This document shows, in pieces, positions 6,914-15,897 of a stretch of DNA of 33,437 bases. The notes under the pieces were generated by a model. That model saw only the letters and a list, made by a program, of their open reading frames with translations. It was not told the DNA's origin and did not search any database. The translations under genes were made by a program, and so were the position numbers. The DNA comes from Eubacteriales bacterium. Lineage in GTDB: Bacteria > Bacillota > Clostridia > Lachnospirales > Lachnospiraceae. The DNA lies in NCBI GenBank assembly GCA_030524125.1, contig JAUNHB010000026.1:1-33437 (forward strand). Reading direction: 5' to 3'. The stretch's first letter is position 1. Each line of letters starts with the position of its first letter.

Positions 6914-8384
6914 AACCCTTTACCTCCTGATATAATTTTTTGTAGGTTTCTTCATATTGTCTGAACTTGTCCTCATAAATCTGCGCATACTCCGCTCTCG
7001 GTTCATAGACCGCCGATTCTTCCGGCGCCGGGAGACCGCTGTCTGCGGAATACTGTCCAAGGGCGATGCCCGCGCAGACGGCCGCCCCGCGGCACCCGAC
7101 TTCTCCCGTATCGGGAATCTTGACCGGCCGTCCCAGCACATCCGCAAACATCTGTCCCCAGATCCTGCTTTTGCTTCCTCCTCCTACCAGCCATATGTCG
7201 TCAAACCTCTGCAGTCTTGCCTCCAGCGTCCGGATCTCCATGCACATCGACAGGCAGATTCCCTCGAACAAGGCAAGCAGGATATCCTCCCTTGTGGTCT
7301 GTGCCGTCATTCCCCAAATCCCGGCCGAAGCCCTGCTGTTATAAAAGGTTCCCAGAAGATACGGCTGGAAGATCAAATTTCCCGGTTTGCGTCCCAAAAG
7401 CTTTCTTTCCAGCAGCTCAAATACGCCGATTCCCCGTACGCGCGCCTCCTGCTCCTCCTCCCTGAACAGCAGCCGGATGAAATAATCCATCGTGTTGCAT
7501 CCGCTTCCAATTGAGCTGGTTGCCGTTTTCATTCCCCTGCTGATCCCTCCGAAGGTGAAACTTGTTCCGGGAGCTGACGGAGGCGGAAGCGGTTTCTTTC
7601 CATCCACAACGCCGATATTGATCCCCATCGTTCCCATGATGATCGTCAGATGCCCCGGATGGTTTCCTCCTGCTCCTACAGAGCATGCGATCATGTCATG
7701 CGCCCCCGCCACGACCGGCGTCCCGCAGAGAAGCCCCGTCTCTCTGGACGCCTTTTCTGTGACTGCACCGCACCTGTCGCTGGCATATACAAGCGGAGGA
7801 ATCATCCTCCTGCATTCCGGAACGCCCGCTTCCTCCAGACAATCTGTCAGGTAGACGCCCCTGTCCAGATCCGCCGGAATCGCCGGATCCGACATGTCCG
7901 CATACGCTTCCCCAGTGAGACAGTAGCGGATCCAATCCTTACTTCCCAAAATCCAGCGAGTCCGGCCAAACACCTCCGGTTCCTTTTCCTTCAGCCACCG
8001 CATAAAGGCGACCGTTCGCGGCAGATCCGTGTGACCGGATCCTATCAGTTCCTGCAACACTTCCTCATGCCTGTTGTCCAGAGACAGCACTCCGGGATAG
8101 ACAGGCTCTCCCTCCTCCGACACGAGGAAATTTCCGCCTCCCTGTCCCGAAAAGGACACTGCGGCAATCTCCTCCGACCGGACGCCGCTTACCTGGATCA
8201 CCTTCCGGATCGCCAGAACGGCTTGCTCCCATATGGCGTTCATATCCTGCTCCGCCCAGCCTGCGTATCTGCTCTCAATCGGGTGGCAGCTGCACGACTC
8301 CACCCACAGAACTCTCGCCATCAAGTCGCACAGGGCCGCTTTGATGGCTGTCTGTCCTCTGTCAATCGTTAAAATATACTTCAT
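6873..8384 (-). CDS. FGGY-family carbohydrate kinase
   Basis: A sugar kinase of 503 residues, about the size of xylulokinase and LsrK. The N-terminus has the family phosphate-binding segment in slightly divergent form (TIDRGQTAIKAALCD), followed by GWAEQDMNAIWE, SGQGGG, and in the C-terminal lobe GGGSKSRIWGQMFADVLGRPV and GCRGAAVCAGIALG. The ATG follows a weak AGGCGTGAGAG site, 4 bases after the dehydrogenase stop. The role is probably phosphorylation of a ketose from the co-encoded redox enzymes. The FGGY family is functionally broad, so names such as xylulokinase would be a guess. Confidence 0.9.
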   Translation of the reverse strand: MKYILTIDRGQTAIKAALCDLMARVLWVESCSCHPIESRYAGWAEQDMNAIWEQAVLAIRKVIQVSGVRSEEIAAVSFSGQGGGNFLVSEEGEPVYPGVLSLDNRHEEVLQELIGSGHTDLPRTVAFMRWLKEKEPEVFGRTRWILGSKDWIRYCLTGEAYADMSDPAIPADLDRGVYLTDCLEEAGVPECRRMIPPLVYASDRCGAVTEKASRETGLLCGTPVVAGAHDMIACSVGAGGNHPGHLTIIMGTMGINIGVVDGKKPLPPPSAPGTSFTFGGISRGMKTATSSIGSGCNTMDYFIRLLFREEEQEARVRGIGVFELLERKLLGRKPGNLIFQPYLLGTFYNSRASAGIWGMTAQTTREDILLALFEGICLSMCMEIRTLEARLQRFDDIWLVGGGSKSRIWGQMFADVLGRPVKIPDTGEVGCRGAAVCAGIALGQYSADSGLPAPEESAVYEPRAEYAQIYEDKFRQYEETYKKLYQEVKGYACDNERDSGQSE

Positions 8385-8388
8385 GCTC

Positions 8389-9450
8389 TCACGCCTGTTT
8401 GTTCATTTGATAAGAATATGGCTCTCCTTTGAAATAATGCCGTATTTCATTGATCGGACTCTCGATGGAACGGATGATAAAATCTCCTCCGTTCCCGGCT
8501 ACATGCGGAGTCGCGATCACATTATCCAGCGTCAGGAACGGGTGTCCGTCCGGAAGCGGTTCCTCCGAAAACACATCCAGCGCCGCGCCTCCGATCACAT
8601 GGTGTTCAAGGGCTTCGCAGAGCGCCTTCTCATCAATCAGTCCCGCTCTCGCCGTGTTGACCAGATACGCCGTGGGCTTCATTCTGGAGAGAAGCTCTGC
8701 ATTCACAAGACCGTGATTTTCCTCCGTCAGCCTCGCATGAACGGACAGGAAATCCGCTCTCTCAAACAGCTCTTCTATGCTGCCGACAAGCTCCACCTGC
8801 ATCTCTCCTGCAATTTCTCTTCGCGCCCACGGATCATAGGAAATGATGCTGCATCCAAAGCCTTTTAATCTCAAAGCAACCTTCTGCGCGATCGCGCCAA
8901 AGCCCAGCAGGCCGACCGTAGAGTTTTTCATCATCCCTTCCGTCCCCATGACGGCGTCCTTCCACTTTCCGGCCCCTCCCATATTGGTCCACGGAAGCCG
9001 TCTCATGAGCGCGAGCATGAATGTGACTGCATAATCCGCCACCGGCTCCGCCGCACGTCCCGGGGATGCGCACACCGTGACATGATGTTCCTCCGCCGCC
9101 GTCATGTCCACATTTTCCACGCCGCTTCTCATGACGCAAAGCAGCTTCAGCTTTTTTGCCGCCTCAAAGAATCTGCGCCCCGCGCCGGAATAATGCATGA
9201 TGATGATATCCGCATCGCTGATCGCCGCGAGAAATTCCGGCGTCTGTTCTACCCAGTTTGGTCCCTCCTTCTCCAGCCGGAGATTAGCTTCCCGCATATT
9301 TCCTCCCACGCCGTTCACAGCCGCAAGATCCTCCGCAAAGGAAAACTCATATCCGTATTCCTTAAATTCTTCGAGCATCTCTGGAATCTTTCGATCCTCA
9401 ATGTCCTGTCTGGTGATAAATCCCTCCGATACAAATACTATTTTTGTCAT
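8389..9450 (-). CDS. D-isomer 2-hydroxyacid dehydrogenase (phosphoglycerate dehydrogenase-like)
   Basis: An NAD-dependent D-2-hydroxyacid dehydrogenase-family protein of 353 residues. It has the Rossmann motif (VGLLGFGAIAQKVALRL), the catalytic arginine in VNTARAGLIDE, and the acid/histidine pair near the C-terminus (LDVFSEEPLPDGHPF, then TPHVAGNGG). No C-terminal ACT domain is present, so it is not a typical regulated SerA. The ATG has GGAGG 9 bases upstream, and the gene is tightly spaced in the sugar operon. A role on a sugar acid or a 2-hydroxyacid made during catabolism is inferred from context. Confidence 0.88.
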   Translation of the reverse strand: MTKIVFVSEGFITRQDIEDRKIPEMLEEFKEYGYEFSFAEDLAAVNGVGGNMREANLRLEKEGPNWVEQTPEFLAAISDADIIIMHYSGAGRRFFEAAKKLKLLCVMRSGVENVDMTAAEEHHVTVCASPGRAAEPVADYAVTFMLALMRRLPWTNMGGAGKWKDAVMGTEGMMKNSTVGLLGFGAIAQKVALRLKGFGCSIISYDPWARREIAGEMQVELVGSIEELFERADFLSVHARLTEENHGLVNAELLSRMKPTAYLVNTARAGLIDEKALCEALEHHVIGGAALDVFSEEPLPDGHPFLTLDNVIATPHVAGNGGDFIIRSIESPINEIRHYFKGEPYSYQMNKQA

Positions 9451-9470
9451 TCTGTCACTCCTCCCTGTCT

Positions 9471-10433
9471 TTATTGTTTTCTCTCCCGAATTCTTATCAT
9501 GATCACGATAACCAATGCAAACAGAAGCATTCCGCCCTGAACGAAGTTTTTCAGCCAGAGCTCGCTTGTGATCATCAGCAGTCCCTGATTGATCAATGCG
9601 TAGAGCACCGCTCCGACCAGAGTCCCCGGCACGTTGAACACGCCGATCTTCCCATAAGTCGCGCCCAAAAACACCGTGGTCAGCGCAGGCACGAACATGT
9701 TCTCTCCGAGTGTCGGAGAAGCCGCGTTCATCTGCGATCCCTGCATAACGCCTGCCAGACCGCAGAGCACTGCCGTGATCACAAATCCTTTGATCTTCTG
9801 CATTTTTCCGTCGATCCCGATGTAATCACACGCTTTTGCGTTGGAGCCGACCGCATAGAGATATTTTCCGGCTCTCGTATATTCCGTATAGAACAAAATC
9901 AGTGCGCCGACGATCACCAGCACGACGACCGGCATCGGGATCACCCCGAACAAGTACCCCTGTCCCATGAATGTAAACGCCTCCGGCCATGTTGACATAT
10001 TGTTGATCGTCTGGCTGTTGGTAAGCGCTTTTGCGATTCCTTTGACAAGATACGATGTTCCCAGTGTAGCGATAAATGCCGGGATCCCGATCTTCACATG
10101 CAGAAATGCATTGTACAGGCCGACAAGTCCTAGAATCACCAGCGTCAAGACAAGCACCGCGATGTAATTGTTCAGCGGCGTCTTTCCCAGCACGACCGCC
10201 ATCACGCAGGAGGCCAGCGACACCTGCGCCCCTGCCGAAAAGTCAAGCTCTCCCGTGGCAAAGATACAGGTCAGTCCCACCCCCATCACTCCTACGATGC
10301 AGGCGCTGCTCAAAATATTCAAAAGGTTCGTAAGCTGCAGAAATGTCGGCGACAGGAGACTGAACACCACGACAACCAATGCCGTAAACAGCAGCAGCCA
10401 GCGCTTTATAAACAACTCTTTCCATTTTTCCAC
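9471..10433 (-). CDS. Ribose-type (CUT2) sugar ABC transporter permease 2
   Basis: An integral membrane permease of the RbsC/branched-chain permease-like family, 320 residues, with about eight to ten hydrophobic segments. The conserved ...VPALTTVFLGATYGKIGVFNVPGTLVGA segment near the C-terminus is the family's usual motif. It starts at a GTG, with AAGGAGGA upstream, 18 bases after the other permease. Two different permeases with one double-ATPase imply a heterodimeric channel, as in Lsr and rhamnose importers. Confidence 0.92.
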   Translation of the reverse strand: MEKWKELFIKRWLLLFTALVVVVFSLLSPTFLQLTNLLNILSSACIVGVMGVGLTCIFATGELDFSAGAQVSLASCVMAVVLGKTPLNNYIAVLVLTLVILGLVGLYNAFLHVKIGIPAFIATLGTSYLVKGIAKALTNSQTINNMSTWPEAFTFMGQGYLFGVIPMPVVVLVIVGALILFYTEYTRAGKYLYAVGSNAKACDYIGIDGKMQKIKGFVITAVLCGLAGVMQGSQMNAASPTLGENMFVPALTTVFLGATYGKIGVFNVPGTLVGAVLYALINQGLLMITSELWLKNFVQGGMLLFALVIVIMIRIRERKQ

Positions 10434-10451
10434 TTTGCCGTCCTCCTTACA

Positions 10452-11450
10452 TTAGCTGTCCAGCTTTACGCTTGGCAGACCGTCTTCTTTGATGATCGCG
10501 ATCGCCGCCACCGCCACAGTCAGCAGAATCCCCTGCACAATATCCTTAACATAGGTAGGATACCCCGCGCTGATCACGCCGTTTTGGATCACGATCATAA
10601 GAATGGCTGCCAGCACAGTTCCCGGCACGTTATATTTTCCGATCTGCAGGAACGTCGCGCTGAGCATCGTCGCCGCAATCGCCGGAAGCATCAGCTCCGA
10701 CCCCATCGTCAGGGAAACGCTGTTATTGTAGGAAGCCGCCAGCATACCGGCCATTCCGAAGAACACGCTGCTGATTACAAATGCCCACACTCTCATCTTC
10801 ATCACCGGGATTCCCGTGTTGTTGGCCGCCGTAGGATTCGAGCCGATCGCATACAGATGTCTTCCAAACCTCGTTCTTTCATAAACCATATGTGTGATAA
10901 TCGCCAGAGCAAAAAACAGGATCGCCGCCATCGGCACGAGACCGCCTGCCTTTACCTGCATCAGACGAAAGCCGGCCGGCCAGAACTTGGAATAGAGCGT
11001 GGTCCCATCGTTCAAAAGCTGTGTAAAACCGTCGATTACCGTAGCCACGGCCAACGTACACACAAAGGTCGGAACGCCGATCTTAACTGTAAAAAAGGCG
11101 AGAAACAGGCCGAGCGCCGCCGACGCCGCGATTCCCAGAATCACCCCCAAAACAACATTATTGGAAGTCTCACTGGCCAGAAATCGGCCAAACACGGCTC
11201 CGATCACGGTGCACTGCGCTCCGATGGAAAAACTCATTTCGCCCGCCGACATCAGGATCATATTGCCAAGAGCCAGAACGCCGATGATACTGCTGGTCGC
11301 CAGCAGGCTCATAATGTTGTTCAGCATAAGAAAGCGCGGGCTGATGACTCCGAATATTCCGGCGATCACGATCAATGCAATCAGCAAAAAAACTCTGGAA
11401 ACCTGCTCCTTCACACCCTGTTTTTTCCTGATGTAAGTCTTTTTACTCAT
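10452..11450 (-). CDS. Ribose-type (CUT2) sugar ABC transporter permease 1
   Basis: Membrane permease of 332 residues with a basic N-terminus (SKKTYIRKKQG) and about eight to ten hydrophobic segments. The ATMLSATFLQIGKYNVPGTVLAA motif parallels the partner permease, to which it is clearly related. Its ATG overlaps the ATPase gene end by 8 bases, so translation is coupled. It is expected to pair with the downstream permease in the membrane. Confidence 0.92.
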   Translation of the reverse strand: MSKKTYIRKKQGVKEQVSRVFLLIALIVIAGIFGVISPRFLMLNNIMSLLATSSIIGVLALGNMILMSAGEMSFSIGAQCTVIGAVFGRFLASETSNNVVLGVILGIAASAALGLFLAFFTVKIGVPTFVCTLAVATVIDGFTQLLNDGTTLYSKFWPAGFRLMQVKAGGLVPMAAILFFALAIITHMVYERTRFGRHLYAIGSNPTAANNTGIPVMKMRVWAFVISSVFFGMAGMLAASYNNSVSLTMGSELMLPAIAATMLSATFLQIGKYNVPGTVLAAILMIVIQNGVISAGYPTYVKDIVQGILLTVAVAAIAIIKEDGLPSVKLDS

Positions 11451-12975
11451 TTGTCCTCTTCCCCCTCACTGCCACGCTCAAAATGCTTTGTTTATCAAAA
11501 TCAACCCGATCAAACCCCTGTATGATGTTTCCATCCGCAAAAACGTATATTTTATCGCAGACATTCAGCAGCTCATCAATTTCCGACGATATAAACAGCA
11601 CGCCTATGCGCTTTTCTTCGTCTTCTACATCCGTCAGCTGACGGACCTTCTGGTAGATCTCAAACTTTGCTCCCACATCGATCCCGTTCGTCGGCTCGTC
11701 CAGAATCAAAAGACTGATGTTTTCAATGGCGATCGAACGCCCGATGATGATTTTCTGAATATTTCCTCCGGAAAGACTGGAAATGGCCTGCCCTGCGGAA
11801 TTATATTTCACATCATTTTCCGCAAGGATTTTGTCCGCAAACGCGCTGCATTTTTTTCGATTTACAACGCCGATCCCCGCTCCCGCCAGACCCTTTTTCA
11901 AGAACAGATTGCATATGTTGTCTGTCAGGGACAATGCCTTAAACATGCCGTTCGACCGCATTTCCGGCGTCATGATCATCCCGCGCCCGATCATCTCTCT
12001 CGTACTGCACTTCGTGATGGTCTCACCGTTGAACTGATATGACTTTTCTGATTTTTTCAGGCCGAACAGAGCTTCCGCACATTCCGTCCTCCCCGATCCT
12101 ACCAGTCCGTAGAAGCCGACCACCTCTCCTTTTCTCACCTGAAATCTCAGATCGTGCTCTTTCCCGTCATAGACAGCTTTCTGCACATCCAGTATGACCG
12201 GAAGCTTGTCAAACTCCTTTTCCTCCACCGCGACGCGCCCATAGGATTTCCCTGTGCGAAGCATTGCCATGATCACCTGGATCTGCGTGAGATTTTCCAC
12301 GCGGTCGGTGAGTGTGTTTTTCCCATCCGTCAGCACGGCGATCCGATCGGATATGGCGAACAGCTCCTCTATTTTATGGGAGATAAAAATGATCGCAATG
12401 TCCATGGTATCCCGAACTTCTTTTACGAATCTAAGAAACGGCTCCACCTCACCCTCTCCCAGAGAAGCGGTCGGTTCATCCAGAATCAGCACCTTCGGAT
12501 GATTGTAAAACGCTCTCATAATTTCTATGAGCTGCTGCTCGCCCGCGCCAAGCTCATCCACCGGCACATCCAGCGGGATCGAAAGATGCAGCTTGTCACG
12601 GATCGCGAGAGCTTCCTCATATGCCTGCTTTTCACTGAGAAATCTTTTTCCAGGCTCATGCCCCAGTACAATATTTTGAGCTCCGGTCAGCATTCCCACC
12701 AGATTGCGCTCCTGATATACCATGCTGATGCCGGCCTTCATCGATTCCGTAGTGTTTTTGTAATTTACTTTTTTCCCTTCAAAATACATATCTCCGTCGT
12801 CGATGGAATAGACGCCTGTCAGCATTTTGCAAAACGTACTTTTGCCGGCCCCGTTCTCTCCTATGATCGATACGATTTCTTTGTTATGTACTTCAAAATT
12901 CACGTGATCAACTGCAACAAAATTCCCAAATCGTTTTGTCGCGCCGTCAAAGCGGAGTATCGCCTGGTTTTCCAC
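11443..12975 (-). CDS. Sugar ABC transporter ATP-binding protein (RbsA/MglA/LsrA type, two ABC domains)
   Basis: A cytoplasmic ATPase of 510 residues with two nucleotide-binding domains. The first has Walker A GENGAGKST, a divergent signature (GAGEQQLIEI) and Walker B LILDEPTASL. The second has a degenerate Walker A region (YGLVGSGRTEC), signature SLSGGNIQK and Walker B LILDEPTNGID, as is normal for this family. The start is a GTG preceded by AGGTGA. It is the second gene of the operon, 27 bases after the aldo/keto reductase, and energises import with the two permeases and the divergently encoded binding protein. Confidence 0.94.
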   Translation of the reverse strand: MENQAILRFDGATKRFGNFVAVDHVNFEVHNKEIVSIIGENGAGKSTFCKMLTGVYSIDDGDMYFEGKKVNYKNTTESMKAGISMVYQERNLVGMLTGAQNIVLGHEPGKRFLSEKQAYEEALAIRDKLHLSIPLDVPVDELGAGEQQLIEIMRAFYNHPKVLILDEPTASLGEGEVEPFLRFVKEVRDTMDIAIIFISHKIEELFAISDRIAVLTDGKNTLTDRVENLTQIQVIMAMLRTGKSYGRVAVEEKEFDKLPVILDVQKAVYDGKEHDLRFQVRKGEVVGFYGLVGSGRTECAEALFGLKKSEKSYQFNGETITKCSTREMIGRGMIMTPEMRSNGMFKALSLTDNICNLFLKKGLAGAGIGVVNRKKCSAFADKILAENDVKYNSAGQAISSLSGGNIQKIIIGRSIAIENISLLILDEPTNGIDVGAKFEIYQKVRQLTDVEDEEKRIGVLFISSEIDELLNVCDKIYVFADGNIIQGFDRVDFDKQSILSVAVRGKRTNE

Positions 12976-13002
12976 TCTATCTCACCTGCCAATCTCTGAA
13001 TT

Positions 13003-13956
13003 TTATTTTTCCAGTGTGTTCCCGATCGCCTGATCGATCTCAGCCATTTCCTCCGCAGTCAGCTCCCACTCTGTGCTCTTGCAGTTCTCCACTGCCTCCT
13101 TTACATTTCTGACCCCACAGAGAGAGGTGGTGACAAAATCCTTCTGCGTATTCCAGTTCAGCGAGATCTGCGCGACCGGAACACCTCTCTCCTCCGCTAT
13201 CTTATCCAGCGTTTTCAGAAGCTCCATGCATTTGGAAAACATCGGCTCTCTCAAATGCTGGTACATCGGATAAATATTGCGGATATCATCTGCCGGATAA
13301 TGAGGCAGCTCCCGGATCGCTCCTGTCAGAATACCGTTTGCCAGAGAGCTGTGGGTCTCGATACCGATTCCGTTTGCCAGAGCCCATTTCATATCCTCTT
13401 CCCCTGCACGGTTTACCATAGAATAGCCGCACTGATTTGCCGTGATGTCCAGATACTGTCCCATGGCCTTTGTGTCATTGATCCCGAAGTTGGAGACGCC
13501 TGCATAACGCACCTTTCCTTCTTTGATCCATTTGTTTACGCACTCTGCCGTAACCTCATAAGGAACCTTTTCATCCGGCACATGGACCAGGAAGAAGTCC
13601 ACATAATCCGTTCCAAGATTCCTGAGAGACTCTTCAAAACACCAGGTGATCCATTCCGGCGAGCAGTCCGGGTAATTCGCTCCTCCGTCAGCCGGATTTC
13701 TGAACCCACATTTGGTCGTGATCAAAACCTTATCTCTGATTCCTTTGATCGCTTCTCCGACCAGCTTGTCAGACTCCCCCAGACCATAGACCCATGCAGT
13801 GTCAATATGGTTGACGCCCTGGTCCACCATCGCGCGGATCGCATCGATGCAGGACTTCTTTTCGACCGGTCCGTATCCTACGCCTCCCATCGCCCAGGTT
13901 CCAATTGTTAATGTAGATACCTCCACTCCGGATTTCCCCAACTTTTTGTAACGCAT
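13003..13956 (-). CDS. Aldo/keto reductase
   Basis: An NAD(P)H-dependent oxidoreductase of 317 residues with TIM-barrel AKR features. These are GVNHIDTAWVYGLGESDKLVGEA containing the catalytic Asp and Tyr, the lysine in ITTKCGF, HVPDEKVPYE at the catalytic-histidine position, and the C-terminal cofactor segment SLCGVRNVKEAVENC. The frame is open to 13989, but the ATG at 13956 has AAGGAGG 8 bases upstream and matches the conserved MRYKKLGKSGVEVS start. It is the first gene of the minus-strand sugar operon. The substrate is probably an aldose, ketose or sugar acid; not assignable. Confidence 0.9.
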   Translation of the reverse strand: MRYKKLGKSGVEVSTLTIGTWAMGGVGYGPVEKKSCIDAIRAMVDQGVNHIDTAWVYGLGESDKLVGEAIKGIRDKVLITTKCGFRNPADGGANYPDCSPEWITWCFEESLRNLGTDYVDFFLVHVPDEKVPYEVTAECVNKWIKEGKVRYAGVSNFGINDTKAMGQYLDITANQCGYSMVNRAGEEDMKWALANGIGIETHSSLANGILTGAIRELPHYPADDIRNIYPMYQHLREPMFSKCMELLKTLDKIAEERGVPVAQISLNWNTQKDFVTTSLCGVRNVKEAVENCKSTEWELTAEEMAEIDQAIGNTLEK

Positions 13957-13987
13957 CTTCACATCCTCCTTCTCTTTCGATGCTTGC

Positions 13988-14017
13988 ATGTTAACATATG
14001 TGCATTATAATTGTCAA
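13988..14017 (-). promoter_or_regulatory. Promoter of the minus-strand sugar operon
   Basis: Minus strand -35 TTGACA (14017-14012), 18-bp spacer and -10-like TAACAT (13993-13988), about 30 bases before the aldo/keto reductase start codon. The spacer resembles that of the opposing plus-strand promoter (TTGACA followed by AATT and a TGCA block), so the two promoters are near mirror images. The -10 is imperfect. Confidence 0.5.
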
Positions 14018-14059
14018 TATTTCTTTTAAATTTATTTTTTACCATTATTTATTTTGTTA

Positions 14060-14088
14060 TTGACAAATTTAATTGTGCATTTTATAAT
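14060..14088 (+). promoter_or_regulatory. Consensus sigma-A promoter of the binding-protein gene
   Basis: -35 TTGACA (14060-14065), 17-bp spacer, -10 TATAAT (14083-14088): a full consensus match. It implies strong transcription of the binding-protein gene unless repressed. Confidence 0.85.
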
Positions 14089-14109
14089 AATCCCAACAAT
14101 TTAACTTTT

Positions 14110-14182
14110 CATTTGTTCATTATTTCAAATCATTTGTTCATCATTTTCAGAAGTTTGAACATTTGTGCACTGTGATGTTCAA
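14110..14182. promoter_or_regulatory. Operator cluster, probably for the SorC-type regulator
   Basis: Two direct repeats CATTTGTTCAT at 14110-14120 and 14131-14141 are spaced exactly 21 bp (two helical turns). A third variant, CATTTGTGCAC, is at 14160-14170. An inverted repeat TTGAACAT (14155-14162) and ATGTTCAA (14175-14182) with a 12-bp centre overlaps the third. TGTTCA/TGAACA half sites fit what is known for some SorC-family operators. The sites lie just downstream of the consensus promoter, which fits repression. Ownership by the regulator at 3773 is inferred. Confidence 0.6.
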
Positions 14183-14230
14183 AAGAAAAGGAAGTAGGCA
14201 AAACATCATTTTAAAACAAGGGGGATTTTT

Positions 14231-15364
14231 ATGAAGAAACAATTCATCAACTCGTTACTGGCAATCGGCATGATCGCCTCATTAACTGCCTGCGGCGGAA
14301 CTTCCGGAACCGCAGAGACCGGCGTCGCAGAAGCAGAGGCATTTGACGACTATGCCAGACCTGTCACCGTCCCGGAAGATGAAGTCAGCATTATTTATCT
14401 CGTCTCCAACATGACAGACGAATCCAATATCCGCTGCGAAAATCAAGTGGCCATCGAAGCCGCGCACCGGGGATGGGATTATCAGGTGATCAATTATGAA
14501 AAGGAAGATAATTTCCGGGAATATTTTCAGAACGCCATCAACCAGCAGCCGACCGCGATCATCATCGGGATCACGCAGTCCTTTGAATCCTATCAGGATC
14601 TTGTCGCTTCGGCCCGCGATGCCGGGATCGGCGTCTATTCTAACGACAACAGCATCATCGACGGCGTTATCTCCAACTCGACGATGGATAACTCCGCAGC
14701 TGCAGCCGCCATTATGGATCAGGTGATCGCCGATCACGGGCCCGAATTAAACTATGCAGTCTTCGAGCTCTCCTCAGAAGTCGTTACACTTCGGGCAGAC
14801 ACCGCAAAATCCTATGACAGCGATCAGGTCCATCTGCTGGACGCCATTGATCTGGCGTCGACCGGAGATCTCAACACCGCCGGTTACACGATCGCACAGA
14901 CATGGATGCAGCAGTACGGAGATGAGCTTCAGTTCATCTTCGGCTCCGCCGACACTCCCGCCATCAGCGCCGCCGAGGCTATCATTCAGGCAGGCGACAC
15001 GACCGGAGCGACCACCTTTGTATCCGGCGTCGACGGCGGAGCCTCCACGTGGAGCTATATCCGTAATGACACTCCGCTGAAATATACCTACTCGCAGCCG
15101 TTTGAGTATTTCTCACACATCACCTGCCAGGCTATTTATGACATTCAGGTCGCAGGACTCAACCCCGGAGACGAAGGATGCATTGTCACAGCCGCCGGTG
15201 AAAATATCACGGACGCCGTCGGAATCGTCACAACCATCGAAAATTGTCCGCAGCCTGGCGATTCGATCCATTCTGTATTCGATTACTATGGAGAGGATCA
15301 GAACGACGAAGAGGCATGGTATAACTGGACGGACGGTCCTGGAATCTACGAGGTTACAGAATAA
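14231..15364 (+). CDS. Sugar ABC transporter substrate-binding lipoprotein
   Basis: A secreted, lipid-anchored periplasmic-binding-fold protein of 377 residues. The signal peptide ends in a lipobox (SLTAC, Cys21), followed by a Gly/Ser/Thr/Ala linker. The mature part resembles the ribose-type family: VSIIYLVSNMTDESN at the first strand, AIIIGITQSFESYQDLV, GVYSNDNS, and FVSGVDGGASTW near the hinge. A strong ribosome site (AAGGGGG) precedes the ATG. It is transcribed away from the rest of the transporter and ends at a bidirectional terminator, allowing higher expression than the membrane parts. Similarity to LsrB is not evident, so AI-2 is not the obvious ligand. Confidence 0.9.
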   Translation: MKKQFINSLLAIGMIASLTACGGTSGTAETGVAEAEAFDDYARPVTVPEDEVSIIYLVSNMTDESNIRCENQVAIEAAHRGWDYQVINYEKEDNFREYFQNAINQQPTAIIIGITQSFESYQDLVASARDAGIGVYSNDNSIIDGVISNSTMDNSAAAAAIMDQVIADHGPELNYAVFELSSEVVTLRADTAKSYDSDQVHLLDAIDLASTGDLNTAGYTIAQTWMQQYGDELQFIFGSADTPAISAAEAIIQAGDTTGATTFVSGVDGGASTWSYIRNDTPLKYTYSQPFEYFSHITCQAIYDIQVAGLNPGDEGCIVTAAGENITDAVGIVTTIENCPQPGDSIHSVFDYYGEDQNDEEAWYNWTDGPGIYEVTE

Positions 15365-15372
15365 AGATTGTT

Positions 15373-15415
15373 AAAAAGAGGGCTGAAATCTGCAACGGAT
15401 TTCAGCCCTCTTTTT
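15373..15415. terminator. Bidirectional terminator between binding-protein gene and smpB
   Basis: A perfect 18-bp inverted repeat (arms beginning AAAAAGAGGGC and ending GCCCTCTTTTT) with a 7-base loop. A T run follows on both strands. It serves the plus-strand binding-protein gene and the minus-strand smpB. Confidence 0.92.
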
Positions 15416-15427
15416 CCGGGAACCCTC

Positions 15428-15892
15428 CTACAGGTTCCTCACCTTAAATTCCTTCTCCGCCTCCCGGCGCATGTCCTTCTTCGCGATGTCCGCGCGCTTG
15501 TCGTAGAGCTTTTTGCCCCGCGCAAGGCCGATCTCCACTTTCACGAGGCTGTCCTTGAAATAGACCCGCAGCGGCACCAGCGTGTAGCCCTTCTCCGCGA
15601 TCTTTCCCACCAGTTTGTTGATCTCGGACTTATGGAGCAGGAGCTTGCGGACCCGCAGCGGGTCCCGGTTGAAGATATTTCCCTTCTCGTAGGGGCTGAT
15701 GTGCATGCCGTAGACGAACACCTCGCCCTTCTCGATCCGCAGAAACGATTCCTTGATGCTGCATTTTCCCATGCGCAGCGATTTGACCTCCGTGCCGTGC
15801 AGGGAGATGCCCGCCTCATAAGTATCTTCTATAAAATAATCATGGTATGCTTTTTTGTTGTTCGCTATGAGTTTGATGCTTTCCTTTGCCAT
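15428..15892 (-). CDS. smpB: SsrA-binding protein SmpB
   Basis: This small RNA-binding protein delivers tmRNA to stalled ribosomes for trans-translation. The 154-residue product shows the family blocks [57 protein letters not shown] and [12 protein letters not shown], with a basic tail. The frame is open to 15901, but the ATG at 15892 starts the conserved MAKES and lies just after the rnr stop. The secG-rnr-smpB order is common in Firmicutes. The ssrA RNA gene was not recognised in this window. Confidence 0.96.
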   Translation of the reverse strand: MAKESIKLIANNKKAYHDYFIEDTYEAGISLHGTEVKSLRMGKCSIKESFLRIEKGEVFVYGMHISPYEKGNIFNRDPLRVRKLLLHKSEINKLVGKIAEKGYTLVPLRVYFKDSLVKVEIGLARGKKLYDKRADIAKKDMRREAEKEFKVRNL

Positions 15893-15897
15893 ATCCC

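Noticed and set aside
14231..15364. LsrB (AI-2 receptor) identity for the binding protein.
   Set aside because: The locus resembles lsr in gene classes, but the protein's recognisable segments are those of general ribose-type binding proteins, and the aldolase class differs.
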